The translations under genes and the position numbers were made by a program. From assembly GCA_963784645.1 (NCBI GenBank), contig CAWARY010000005.1, positions 682,001 to 746,000 of the forward strand: a stretch of DNA of 64,000 bases. The letters are read 5' to 3'. Every line of letters starts with the position of its first letter. Within the stretch, counting starts at the first letter, position 1. The notes below the pieces were generated by a model, which saw only the letters and a program-made list of their open reading frames with translations, had not been told where the DNA came from and made no database searches. Below, piece by piece: positions 55,058 to 62,125 of this stretch. The DNA comes from JBBRVW01 sp963784645. Lineage in GTDB: Bacteria; Actinomycetota; Actinomycetes; JACCUZ01.

Positions 55058-55885
55058 ATGGCGCAGCCGCGCACCCGGTCGACCGCGTCCGCGCGAGGTC
55101 GGCACCGCAAGCCCAGCAACCATGCCCGCACCCTCGGCATGGCGACCGCCCCGCTCGTCGCGGCGATCCCGATGGTCGCGATCTCGGCGACGCCGTCCGT
55201 CGCTGCCAGCAGCGCCTGGGACCGCCTCGCCGGTTGCGAGAGCGGCGGCAACTGGGGCATCAACACCGGCAACGGCTACTACGGCGGCCTGCAGTTCGCC
55301 GACGGCACCTGGGACGGCAACGGCGGCGGCAAGTACGCCTCCCGCGCGGACCTGGCCAGCCGGGCCGAGCAGATCGTCATCGCCGCCAAGGTCCTCGACG
55401 GCCGCGGCTGGTCGCCCTGGCCGGCCTGCAGCAGCCGCCTCGGCCTCGGCTCCGACGAGCGTCGCGAGGCGCTGGCCACCGCCGCCGACCTCAAGGCCCG
55501 GCTGAGCGGCGACCCGACCGGCTCGCAGGACAACGGCGACGCCACCGCGGCGTCGGCGGACAAGTCCTCGGCGGCCAAGACCTCCGCGGACAGGACCTCG
55601 TCGGACAAGTCGTCGGCGGACACGTCCTCCGCGGACAAGACCTCCGCCGAGCAGCGGGCCTCGGACAACCGCGGCGTCCAGACCGAGCGGGCGACCCGGG
55701 GCAAGCACCGCAAGGCCCCGACCGCCGGCGGCAGCTACGTCGTGCGCAGCGGCGACACCCTCTCGGGGATCGCGCGCCAGCGCGACGTGCCCGGTGGGTG
55801 GCAGAACCTGTACCGCATGAACAAGCGGACGATCGGCTCGAACCCCGGCCTGATCCACCCCGGTCAGCGCCTCCAGCTCGGCTGA
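55058..55885 (+). CDS. Resuscitation-promoting factor-like muralytic enzyme with LysM domain
   Basis: A 275-residue secreted peptidoglycan glycosidase. Signal region is residues 1-50. The transglycosylase-like Rpf domain (51-130) has the catalytic Glu61 in LAGCESGGNWG, plus GGLQFADGTWDGNGG. A low-complexity linker (about 150-205) repeats S-A-D-K-T/S units. A LysM domain closes the protein (about 228-274, YVVRSGDTLSGIA). It loosens the wall for growth or exit from dormancy. Expression is under the c-di-AMP riboswitch. ATG 55058 with GAGAGG upstream. Confidence 0.93.
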   Translation: MAQPRTRSTASARGRHRKPSNHARTLGMATAPLVAAIPMVAISATPSVAASSAWDRLAGCESGGNWGINTGNGYYGGLQFADGTWDGNGGGKYASRADLASRAEQIVIAAKVLDGRGWSPWPACSSRLGLGSDERREALATAADLKARLSGDPTGSQDNGDATAASADKSSAAKTSADRTSSDKSSADTSSADKTSAEQRASDNRGVQTERATRGKHRKAPTAGGSYVVRSGDTLSGIARQRDVPGGWQNLYRMNKRTIGSNPGLIHPGQRLQLG

Positions 55886-55898
55886 GCTCCCGCCGCAC

Positions 55899-55940
55899 CA
55901 CGAAGGCCCCGCCGCCCGTCAGGGACGCGGGGCCTTCGTG
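55899..55940 (+). terminator. Terminator hairpin of rpf
   Basis: CACGAAGGCCCCG (55899-55911) pairs exactly with 55928-55940 across a 16-nt loop, 14 bp past the rpf stop. No U-tract is present. Confidence 0.65.
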
Positions 55941-55955
55941 CGTCCGCTGCCGGGC

Positions 55956-56162
55956 GACCGGAGCCTGATCCGCCGTCGTGGCCCGGCGTCAGGGCGCTGC
56001 GGAGGCATCGACCGGACCCTGGTCCGCCGTCGTGGCCGGCGTCAGGTCGCTGTGGACTCGACCGGACCCTGATCCTCGGCCGTGGCCGTCGTCAGGGCGC
56101 TGTGGAGGATTCGACCGGACCTGATCCTCGGCCGTGGCCGGCGTCAGGTCGCTGTGGAGGAC
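55956..56162. repeat. Four tandem degenerate repeats of 50-54 bp
   Basis: Copies begin at about 55956, 56010, 56060 and 56113. Each opens GACCGGA(C/G)CCTG(A/G)TCC, passes GTGGCCGGCGTCAGG and ends CGCTG(T/C)GGA. They fill much of the 534-bp gap between rpf and acylphosphatase, which holds no convincing gene. Confidence 0.8.
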
Positions 56163-56203
56163 GTCGGTGGCGCAGCGCCTCCCGCTCCTCTCCCATCTTG
56201 TTC

Positions 56204-56258
56204 GAGTGGCGCGTTGTGGCACTTTTGATCGGTACAGAACTGCCACAACGCGCCACTC
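56204..56258. repeat. Perfect 18-bp inverted repeat
   Basis: GAGTGGCGCGTTGTGGCA (56204-56221) and its exact complement (56241-56258) flank a 19-nt AT-richer loop. It may be a terminator for acylphosphatase on the minus strand or a dispersed palindromic element. The region from here to 56419 shows nothing else. Confidence 0.75.
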
Positions 56259-56419
56259 AACGAGCACAACGGCGGAGAAAGACGGCGGTGCCGGGCCTGA
56301 CGGCGAGCCGGCCGCACCTGGTGCCCCGTCCTGGCTGCTCTGACCCGCACCACTACCGAGCCGCAGCGACTCAGCCGACCAACGACCTGCAGTGATCTCC
56401 GCCGTCGCGGACCCGCGCC

Positions 56420-56692
56420 TCAGCCGACGCGGAAGCCGGTGAGCCCTTCGGCCGGCTCGTCCTCGACGACGACGTCCTCGACCCGCGACTGGGGCGTCCC
56501 GCGGCGCAGCCAGTCGAGCAGGCGGGTGACGTCGTCGGCCGGTCCCTCGACGACGACCTCGACGGTCCCGTCCGGCAGGTTGCGCGCCCAGCCCGCCAGT
56601 CCGCGCGACGTCGCCGCCCGCCGGGTGCCGGCGCGGAAGAACACGCCCTGCACCCGGCCGCTCACGACCGCTCGTCGCCGTACGACGTCCAC
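56420..56692 (-). CDS. acyP: Acylphosphatase
   Basis: A 90-residue acylphosphatase hydrolysing carboxyl-phosphate bonds. Motif VSGRVQGVFFRAGTRRAATSRGL holds the catalytic Arg, and GWARNLPDGTVEVVVEG holds the catalytic Asn. GTG 56692 gives the family length. The frame continues upstream into the heptanucleotide repeat (56707-56776), which would add an implausible Gly-Ala-Cys-Arg-Val-Pro repeat. Confidence 0.9.
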   Translation of the reverse strand: MDVVRRRAVVSGRVQGVFFRAGTRRAATSRGLAGWARNLPDGTVEVVVEGPADDVTRLLDWLRRGTPQSRVEDVVVEDEPAEGLTGFRVG

Positions 56693-56706
56693 CCGGTCAT
56701 CCTGCC

Positions 56707-56776
56707 CCGGCACCCGGCACCCGGCACCCGGCACCCGGCACCCGGCACCCGGCACCCGGCACCCGGCACCCGGCAC
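56707..56776. repeat. Heptanucleotide tandem repeat, about ten copies of CCGGCAC
   Basis: A pure 7-bp repeat array starting 15 bp upstream of the acylphosphatase GTG and ending 18 bp before the stop of the metalloprotease gene. The unit is not a multiple of three and lies in a promoter/leader position. Confidence 0.9.
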
Positions 56777-56794
56777 CGGGTCGGGGAGCGCCGG

Positions 56795-57604
56795 TCAGGG
56801 AGAGCCGAAGCAGCCGCCGCCGCCGAGCACCTCGAGGCCGCGCAGGTCGCCGGCGTGGTAGCGCGCCAGCGGGTAGCTGTTGGTGTCGTACATGACCTGG
56901 AAGGCGTCCTGCACGTGCCCCAGCCCGACCAGGTGCCCCAGCTCGTGCAGCAGCACCGCCCGGGCCTTGGCGTCGTCGCCGGTGGTGAGCTGCTGGGTCA
57001 GCAGCGGGGCGTTGAACACCGCGGTGCCGCTGACGAACCGCCGGTCCGCTCCGGTGCCGTAGCCGTCCGGCCCGGCCCGGCCGAGGATGTCGTCGGTGAG
57101 CATGGGCGTCTCCGCCGGCGAGGACCAGGCGACGAGGACGGGCGCCCAGCGGTCGCCGTACCGGTCCTTCTGGTACGGGCTGCGGTTCTCGGTCGGCGCC
57201 TCTGTCGTGCTGCCGTCGTCGACGAACCGCAGGCCGGAGGCCGCGCTGAGCTCGCCGAGCACCGAGAGGAGCAGCGACCGGCCGCCGGGCGGCTCGCCGT
57301 CCGGTCGGACGACGACGTGGATCGGCCGGCACGGGTCCCAGGCGACGGGCGTGCCGTCCGGGTGGGCGGCGAGGAAGGCGTAGCCGCCGTCGCCGGAGGG
57401 GGCCAGCCCGGGCCGGCCGAGCGGCTGCGGCGCCAGGTCGTCTGCCGGTCGCGAGGGGACGTCGACGCCGGGCCGGCTGCCCGGGGCGGCCGCGGCCGCC
57501 CGCAGCGTCGCGCAGCCCGTCAGCGTCCCCGCCGCCAGGGCGAGCAGCAGCACGGGGACGGCGGTCCGGCGGGCGGCGCCCCGACGGGGGCCGGTGGAGG
57601 TCAC
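56795..57604 (-). CDS. Matrixin-like zinc metalloprotease lipoprotein
   Basis: A 269-residue exported protein. The lipobox LTGC places the lipidated cysteine at residue 31. A disordered Pro-rich stretch follows, and the zinc site HELGHLVGLGH is at 220-230, with the downstream Met-turn-like VMYDTNSY. Similar actinobacterial proteins resemble the matrixin/astacin-like fold. It probably cleaves surface proteins or peptides. Upstream on the same strand is the tRNA at 57687. Confidence 0.85.
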   Translation of the reverse strand: MTSTGPRRGAARRTAVPVLLLALAAGTLTGCATLRAAAAAPGSRPGVDVPSRPADDLAPQPLGRPGLAPSGDGGYAFLAAHPDGTPVAWDPCRPIHVVVRPDGEPPGGRSLLLSVLGELSAASGLRFVDDGSTTEAPTENRSPYQKDRYGDRWAPVLVAWSSPAETPMLTDDILGRAGPDGYGTGADRRFVSGTAVFNAPLLTQQLTTGDDAKARAVLLHELGHLVGLGHVQDAFQVMYDTNSYPLARYHAGDLRGLEVLGGGGCFGSP

Positions 57605-57686
57605 GAGATGTCATCGGCACCCGGGGGAGCCGACCGGAGCCCCGGAGGGCCACGGAGGGCCCCGGAGGTGGAGTGCTGATGGTCGG

Positions 57687-57760
57687 TGCCCCGAGTGGGA
57701 TTCGAACCCACACTGAATGGTGTTTGAGACCATCGGCTCTGCCAGTTGGCCTATCGGGGC
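57687..57760 (-). tRNA. tRNA with anticodon CAA (leucine) and short variable loop
   Basis: A 74-nt cloverleaf on the minus strand. The acceptor GCCCCGA pairs with TCGGGGC. The D arm is GGC...GCC, and the anticodon stem ATGGT/ACCAT holds loop CTCAAAC (anticodon CAA). A 5-nt variable loop TCAGT follows, then T arm GTGGG-TTCGAAT-CCCAC and discriminator A. CCA is not encoded. The anticodon reads TTG (Leu), but leucine tRNAs normally have a long variable arm; here it is class I. It sits beside the ANTAR regulator gene. Confidence 0.92.
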
Positions 57761-57808
57761 AGGGCAGCCGATCCGTGGCGGCGCCGCGGACATCATGCCA
57801 CTCACCGA

Positions 57809-57814
57809 TATCCT
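57809..57814 (+). promoter_or_regulatory. -10 element, leaderless promoter of the ANTAR regulator
   Basis: TATCCT followed by six bases and GTG 57821; transcription and translation probably start at the same G. Confidence 0.55.
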
Positions 57815-57820
57815 CGCCGG

Positions 57821-58438
57821 GTGGTCGAGGTGACGGACGAGGCGCCGCGCAGGGCCCCCCGCGTCGTGATCGCCGAGGACGAGGCGCTGATCCGGCTCGA
57901 CCTCCGCGAGATGCTCGAGGAGGAGGGCTACGAGGTCGTGGCCGAGGCTGCCGACGGCGAGCAGGCGGTCGCCCTCGTCACCGAGCACCGCCCCGACCTC
58001 GCTGTCCTCGACGTGAAGATGCCGGTCCTCGACGGCATCTCGGCTGCCGAGCAGATCGCGAGCGCGCGGCTGGCCCCGGTCGTCATGCTCACGGCGTTCT
58101 CGCAGCGGGAGCTGGTGGAGCGGGCCCGGGCCGCCGGCGCGATGGCCTACCTCGTCAAGCCGTTCAGCAAGGCCGACCTCGTGCCGGCGGTCGAGATGGC
58201 GATGGCCCGCTACGACGAGCTCACCACCCTCGAGTCCGAGGTCGGCGACCTGCGGGAGCGGCTGGAGACCCGCACGCTCGTCGACCGCGCCAAGGGGCTG
58301 CTGCAGGACCGGCACGGGCTGGGCGAGGCGGCGGCGTACCGCTGGGTGCAGCGCACCTCCATGGACCGCCGGATGAGCATGCGCCAGGTCGCCGAGCTCG
58401 TGCTGCGCGAGGCGGCCGCCGATCCCTCCGACGGCTGA
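57821..58438 (+). CDS. pdtaR: ANTAR-domain response regulator (PdtaR-like)
   Basis: A 205-residue two-component regulator. A receiver domain (about 15-130) has acidic pocket AEDEALI, phospho-acceptor Asp in LAVLDVKMPVLDG, and VMLTAF plus YLVKPF for the Thr and Lys. The C-terminal ANTAR RNA-binding domain (about 145-200) has LVDRAKGLLQDRHGLGEAAAYRWVQRTSMDRRMSMRQVAELVL with the family A-K-G and aromatic positions. It antiterminates target transcripts when phosphorylated. GTG 57821 follows the -10 TATCCT by 6 nt; GTG 57830 is in frame. No kinase is adjacent. Confidence 0.9.
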   Translation: MVEVTDEAPRRAPRVVIAEDEALIRLDLREMLEEEGYEVVAEAADGEQAVALVTEHRPDLAVLDVKMPVLDGISAAEQIASARLAPVVMLTAFSQRELVERARAAGAMAYLVKPFSKADLVPAVEMAMARYDELTTLESEVGDLRERLETRTLVDRAKGLLQDRHGLGEAAAYRWVQRTSMDRRMSMRQVAELVLREAAADPSDG

Positions 58439-58579
58439 CCCGGACCCCCGACCGGGTTGTGGCAGTCCGGTGTCGGTCGTGTGTCAGGTCGACGCACGGT
58501 GGGGCAGGAAAGGTCACGACTTGGCAACGACGGGTCGGCACATGAGCGCGAACGGCTCCGTACCCCTCCCGGTGAACGG

Positions 58580-58628
58580 TAGGTTCCGAGCGTCAGGCGA
58601 GAGCCTGCGCGGTCCGCCTCAGGACCGC
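58580..58628 (+). promoter_or_regulatory. Promoter -10 and structured leader of livK
   Basis: TAGGTT (58580-58585) can act as -10. The leader then has two small hairpins: CAGGC-GAGA-GCCTG (58594-58607) and GCGGTCC-GCCTCA-GGACCGC (58609-58628). AAGGAG follows before ATG 58652. ANTAR proteins bind paired small hairpins with hexaloops, and the neighbour encodes one, but these loops differ (4 and 6 nt). Confidence 0.35.
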
Positions 58629-58651
58629 GACCCTTCTCAAGGAGATGGTTC

Positions 58652-59932
58652 ATGATTCGCCCCACCCCCCTCTGGCGGTCGGTTGCGGTCCTCGGTGTCG
58701 CCGGCCTCGCGCTCACCGCGTGCGGTGGCAGCAGCGACACGGCCAGCACGTCGGACAAGACCCCAGCAGCCTCCAGCTCCGGTGACACGGCCAAGAAGGG
58801 TGACGGCACGCTCAAGATCGGCACCCTGCTCCCGCAGACCGGTTCTCTCGCGTTCCTCGGCCCGCCGGAGTTCGCCGGCGTCGACCTTGCGCTCAAGGAC
58901 ATCAACGACGCGGGCGGCGTGAACGGCAAGCAGGTCGAGAAGGTCGACTCGGACTCGGGCGACACCTCGACCGACACCGCCTCGCAGTCGGTCGACCGGC
59001 TGCTCTCCAACAACGTCGACGCCATCGTCGGCGCCGCGTCGTCCAGCGTGTCGCTCTCGGTGATCGACAAGATCACGAGCAACGGCGTGCTGCAGATCTC
59101 GCCGGCCAACACCTCCGACGAGCTCACCGACTACGCCGACAAGGGTCTGTACTTCCGTACCGCCCCGCCGGACGTCCTCCAGGGCCGCGTCCTCGGTGAC
59201 CTGATCCTCGCCGACGGCAACACCACGGTGGGCATCCTGGCGCTGCAGGACTCCTACGGCACCGGCCTCGCGACCAACGCCGAGAAGGCCATCACCTCCG
59301 GTGGCGGCCAGGTCGTCGAGAAGGTCGTCTACGACCCCAAGGCGGCGTCCTTCGCGGCCGAGGTCGGCAAGATCAAGGCGGCCGACCCGGAGGCCATCGC
59401 GGTCATCGCGTTCGACGAGACCAAGAAGATCATCCCCGAGATGGTGAAGCAGGGCATCGGCCCGGCCAACAAGAAGATCTACTTCGTGGACGGCAACCTC
59501 GCCGGCTACGACAAGGACTTCCCGAAGGGCACGCTGGACGGCGTCAAGGGCACCCTCCCGGGTGTCGTCGCCGATGACAGCTTCAAGGCCCGGCTGACCG
59601 CGCTCAAGCCCGACCTCACCGAGTTCGCCTACTCCCCGGAGTCCTACGACGCCACCATCCTCATCGCCCTGGCCGCTCAGGCCGCGGGTGACGACGCGGG
59701 TACGTCGATCGCCTCCAAGATGCAGGAGGTCAGCGCCGGCGGTACCGCGTGCACGACCTTCAAGGACTGTGTCGCCCTGCTGAAGGACGGCAAGGACATC
59801 GACTACAACGGTGTCAGCGGTCCGGTCGAGTTCAACGACAAGGGTGACCCCAGCAAGGCCACCGTCGGCATCTACCAGTACGGCGCCGACAACAAGTACA
59901 CCTTCGTCGAGGGCAAGGACGGCGAGATCTGA
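58652..59932 (+). CDS. livK: Branched-chain amino acid ABC transporter, substrate-binding lipoprotein
   Basis: A 426-residue periplasmic-binding-type lipoprotein; lipobox LTACGG with Cys24, then a Ser/Thr linker. The Leu/Ile/Val-binding fold shows IGTLLPQTGSLAFLGPPE, GVDLALKDINDAGGVNG, VDAIVGAASSSVSLSVID and YFVDGNLAGYD. Codon use is strongly biased to C-ending codons with a good AAGGAG site, consistent with high expression. It is convergent with the permease/ATPase genes of the same system. Confidence 0.93.
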   Translation: MIRPTPLWRSVAVLGVAGLALTACGGSSDTASTSDKTPAASSSGDTAKKGDGTLKIGTLLPQTGSLAFLGPPEFAGVDLALKDINDAGGVNGKQVEKVDSDSGDTSTDTASQSVDRLLSNNVDAIVGAASSSVSLSVIDKITSNGVLQISPANTSDELTDYADKGLYFRTAPPDVLQGRVLGDLILADGNTTVGILALQDSYGTGLATNAEKAITSGGGQVVEKVVYDPKAASFAAEVGKIKAADPEAIAVIAFDETKKIIPEMVKQGIGPANKKIYFVDGNLAGYDKDFPKGTLDGVKGTLPGVVADDSFKARLTALKPDLTEFAYSPESYDATILIALAAQAAGDDAGTSIASKMQEVSAGGTACTTFKDCVALLKDGKDIDYNGVSGPVEFNDKGDPSKATVGIYQYGADNKYTFVEGKDGEI

Positions 59933-59978
59933 GGTTCGCCTCGGAGCTAGCCGTCAGCACCTGACGGAGCAGCACGAC

Positions 59979-60012
59979 AGAGGGGCCCGGCCGGAAACGG
60001 CCGGGCCCCTCT
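59979..60012 (+). terminator. Strong terminator hairpin of livK
   Basis: A perfect 15-bp stem (AGAGGGGCCCGGCCG with its complement) closed by a GAAA tetraloop, 47 bp after the livK stop. Confidence 0.8.
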
Positions 60013-60039
60013 GCTGTCCCCGCGCCCCGTACGGCGCTC

Positions 60040-60108
60040 GTTTGCGACAAGGGTCCCCAACACGCCGGTGGCGCTCCGGCGTGTTGCGTGACACGGGTCG
60101 CGAACGAT
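60040..60108. repeat. Nested inverted repeat between livK and livF
   Basis: An inner 11-bp perfect stem CAACACGCCGG (60058-60068) pairs with 60076-60086. Outer arms GTTTGCGAC and GTCGCGAAC are near complements. It is the second structured element in the 304-bp gap 59933-60236 and could stop livF transcription on the minus strand. The rest of the gap shows no gene. Confidence 0.55.
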
Positions 60109-60236
60109 CTTCTGAGGACGGTGGGGGAGCCGCGCGCTCGCGGAGGCGGGCAGCCCGCTCCGTCGTCCTGGCCGCCTGGAGCTCAGCAAGGACGGCGAGA
60201 GCGGCTGTCCCCGACGCCGCAGAGGTGTGCGGCGGG

Positions 60237-61166
60237 CTACGCCTTGGCGAGGGTGCCGAGGTAGAGCTCGATGACCTTCGGGTCGCTGGCGAGCTCCTTG
60301 CCGGAGGCGGTGTAGGCGTTGCGGCCCTGGTCGAGGACGTAGCCGCGGTCGCAGATCTGCAGGCAGCGCCGGGCGTTCTGCTCGACCATGATCACCGAGA
60401 CGCCGGCCCGGTTGATCTGCCGGGTCCGGACGAACACCTCGTCCTGCAGGGCGGGGGACAGGCCGGCCGACGGCTCGTCGAGCAGCAGCACCGAGGGCTC
60501 CATCATCAGGGCCCGGCCCATCGCCACCATCTGCCGCTCGCCGCCGGACAGCGAGCCGGCCCGCTGGGCGCGGCGGTCGCCGAGGGCGGGGAACAGCCCC
60601 GTGACGAACTCGAAGCTCTTCTTGAACTTCTTCGGTGCCTGGAAGACCCCCATCTGGAGGTTCTCCTCGATCGTCAGGCTCGGGAACACGTTGTTGGTCT
60701 GCGGCACGAACCCGACGCCCTTCGCGACCAGGCGGTCCGCCTTCATCCCGGTGATCGCCTCCCCGCGCAAGGTGATCGACCCGCTGCTGACCTTGATCAG
60801 GCCGAAGATGGCCTTGAGCAGCGTGGACTTGCCGGCGCCGTTGGGACCGATGATCCCGACCAGCTCACCGTCGTTCACGTAGAAGTCGCAGCCGTTGAGG
60901 ATGTTGACGCCGGGCACGTACCCGGCGACCACCTCGTCGGCGCGCAGCAGCGCGTCGGTCGCGGCGTCCGTGTGCGCGCTGCGGTCCTCGCGGGAGATCG
61001 TGTAGTCGGCCCGCGGCGCGTCGTCGCCCTCGGCGGACTTGACGCCCGCGTCCTGCTCGGCGCCGGCCGGCGTCCCCGGCTGGTCCGCGGGCTGCTCGGC
61101 GGTGTCGTCGGTGGGCCCGTCGGGTCGCTCGCCGGTGGTGTCACCGGTGGGACGGTCGTCGCTCAC
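60237..61166 (-). CDS. livF: Branched-chain amino acid ABC transporter ATP-binding protein LivF
   Basis: A 309-residue ATPase. Walker A is GPNGAGKST, the Q-loop is FVPQTNNVF, the signature LSGGERQMVAMGRAL and Walker B VLLLDEPSAGLSP. Compared with the usual ~235 residues it has an extra acidic N-terminus of about 70 residues (Asp/Glu/Pro/Thr-rich). ATG 61166 overlaps the livG stop. It powers uptake with LivG. Confidence 0.93.
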   Translation of the reverse strand: MSDDRPTGDTTGERPDGPTDDTAEQPADQPGTPAGAEQDAGVKSAEGDDAPRADYTISREDRSAHTDAATDALLRADEVVAGYVPGVNILNGCDFYVNDGELVGIIGPNGAGKSTLLKAIFGLIKVSSGSITLRGEAITGMKADRLVAKGVGFVPQTNNVFPSLTIEENLQMGVFQAPKKFKKSFEFVTGLFPALGDRRAQRAGSLSGGERQMVAMGRALMMEPSVLLLDEPSAGLSPALQDEVFVRTRQINRAGVSVIMVEQNARRCLQICDRGYVLDQGRNAYTASGKELASDPKVIELYLGTLAKA

Positions 61167-62125
61167 GTCTTCCCTTCCTTCTCGACGCGCTCGCGCTCGA
61201 GCGCCTCCTCGGCCTCGGCGAGCACCTGCTGCTCCTCCTCCTCGGTGAGGGGAGCGTCGTGGTGCGAGCCCAGGTACGCGTCGATCACCCGCTGGTCGCC
61301 CATCACGGAGTCCGGTGGGCCCTCGGCGATGATCTTGCCCTGCGCCATGACGATGACCCAGTCCGAGATGTCCCGCACCATGTCCATGTCGTGCTCGACG
61401 AACAGCACGGTCATGCCGTCCTCGCGCAGGTCCTTCACGTGGCCGAGCAGCGACTGGGTCAGCGCGGGGTTCACCCCGGCCATCGGCTCGTCGAGCATGA
61501 CCATCTCGGGGTTCACCATCAGCGCGCGGGCCATCTCGAGCAGCTTGCGCTGGCCGCCGGAGAGGCTGCCGGCGAAGTCCTCGCGCTTGGTGTCCAGCTT
61601 GAAGCGGGCGAGCAGGTCGTCGGCCCGCGCCGTGATCTCCCGCTCCTGGGCACCCCAGAGGGCCTGGAAGAGGGCGGTGAAGACGTTCTCGCCCTTCTGG
61701 CCGGTGGCGCCGAGCCGCATGTTCTCGATCACCGTGAGCTTGGACAGCGCCTTGGTGAGCTGGAAGGTGCGCACCATGCCCATCCGGGCCACCTTGTGCG
61801 CGGCGACACCCTTGAGCGCCCGGCCGCCGAAGGACCAGGAGCCCTCGGTCGGCTGGTCGAACCCGGTGAGCAGGTTGAAGAAGGTGGTCTTGCCGGCGCC
61901 GTTCGGCCCGATCAGGGCGGTGATGGCACCTCGCTGGATCTCGACGTGCTCGACGTCGACGGCCGTGAGACCGCCGAACTGGCGGACGATGTGGTCGGCC
62001 ACCATGATCGGGTCGGGCTTCTTGGCCCCGGGCTGGTGGGGGACGTCGGCCAGCGCGGCGGCAGCGGCATCGCGGCGGCCCCGCCTCGAGCCGGCCTCGG
62101 TCGTCGTCATCTCGTCATCGGGCAT
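61163..62125 (-). CDS. livG: Branched-chain amino acid ABC transporter ATP-binding protein LivG
   Basis: A 320-residue ATPase with Walker A GPNGAGKTTFFNLLTG, signature LSGGQRKLLEMARAL and Walker B VMLDEPMAGVNP. The family C-terminal region DAYLGSHHD is followed by a Glu-rich helical tail (about 35 residues). ATG 62125 is chosen (AGGGAG 10 bp upstream, 11-bp overlap with livM); ATG 62110 is possible. An N-terminal arginine/alanine-rich lead of about 45 residues precedes the domain. Confidence 0.92.
   Translation of the reverse strand: MPDDEMTTTEAGSRRGRRDAAAAALADVPHQPGAKKPDPIMVADHIVRQFGGLTAVDVEHVEIQRGAITALIGPNGAGKTTFFNLLTGFDQPTEGSWSFGGRALKGVAAHKVARMGMVRTFQLTKALSKLTVIENMRLGATGQKGENVFTALFQALWGAQEREITARADDLLARFKLDTKREDFAGSLSGGQRKLLEMARALMVNPEMVMLDEPMAGVNPALTQSLLGHVKDLREDGMTVLFVEHDMDMVRDISDWVIVMAQGKIIAEGPPDSVMGDQRVIDAYLGSHHDAPLTEEEEQQVLAEAEEALERERVEKEGKT

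Noticed and set aside
55956..56162. CRISPR array
   Set aside because: Units are 50-54 bp, degenerate, contiguous without unique spacers, and no cas genes are present.
58594..58628. ANTAR target leader on livK
   Set aside because: ANTAR sites have two hairpins with conserved hexaloops (A1, G4); only one of these loops is six nucleotides and it lacks that pattern. Kept only as a low-confidence structured leader.
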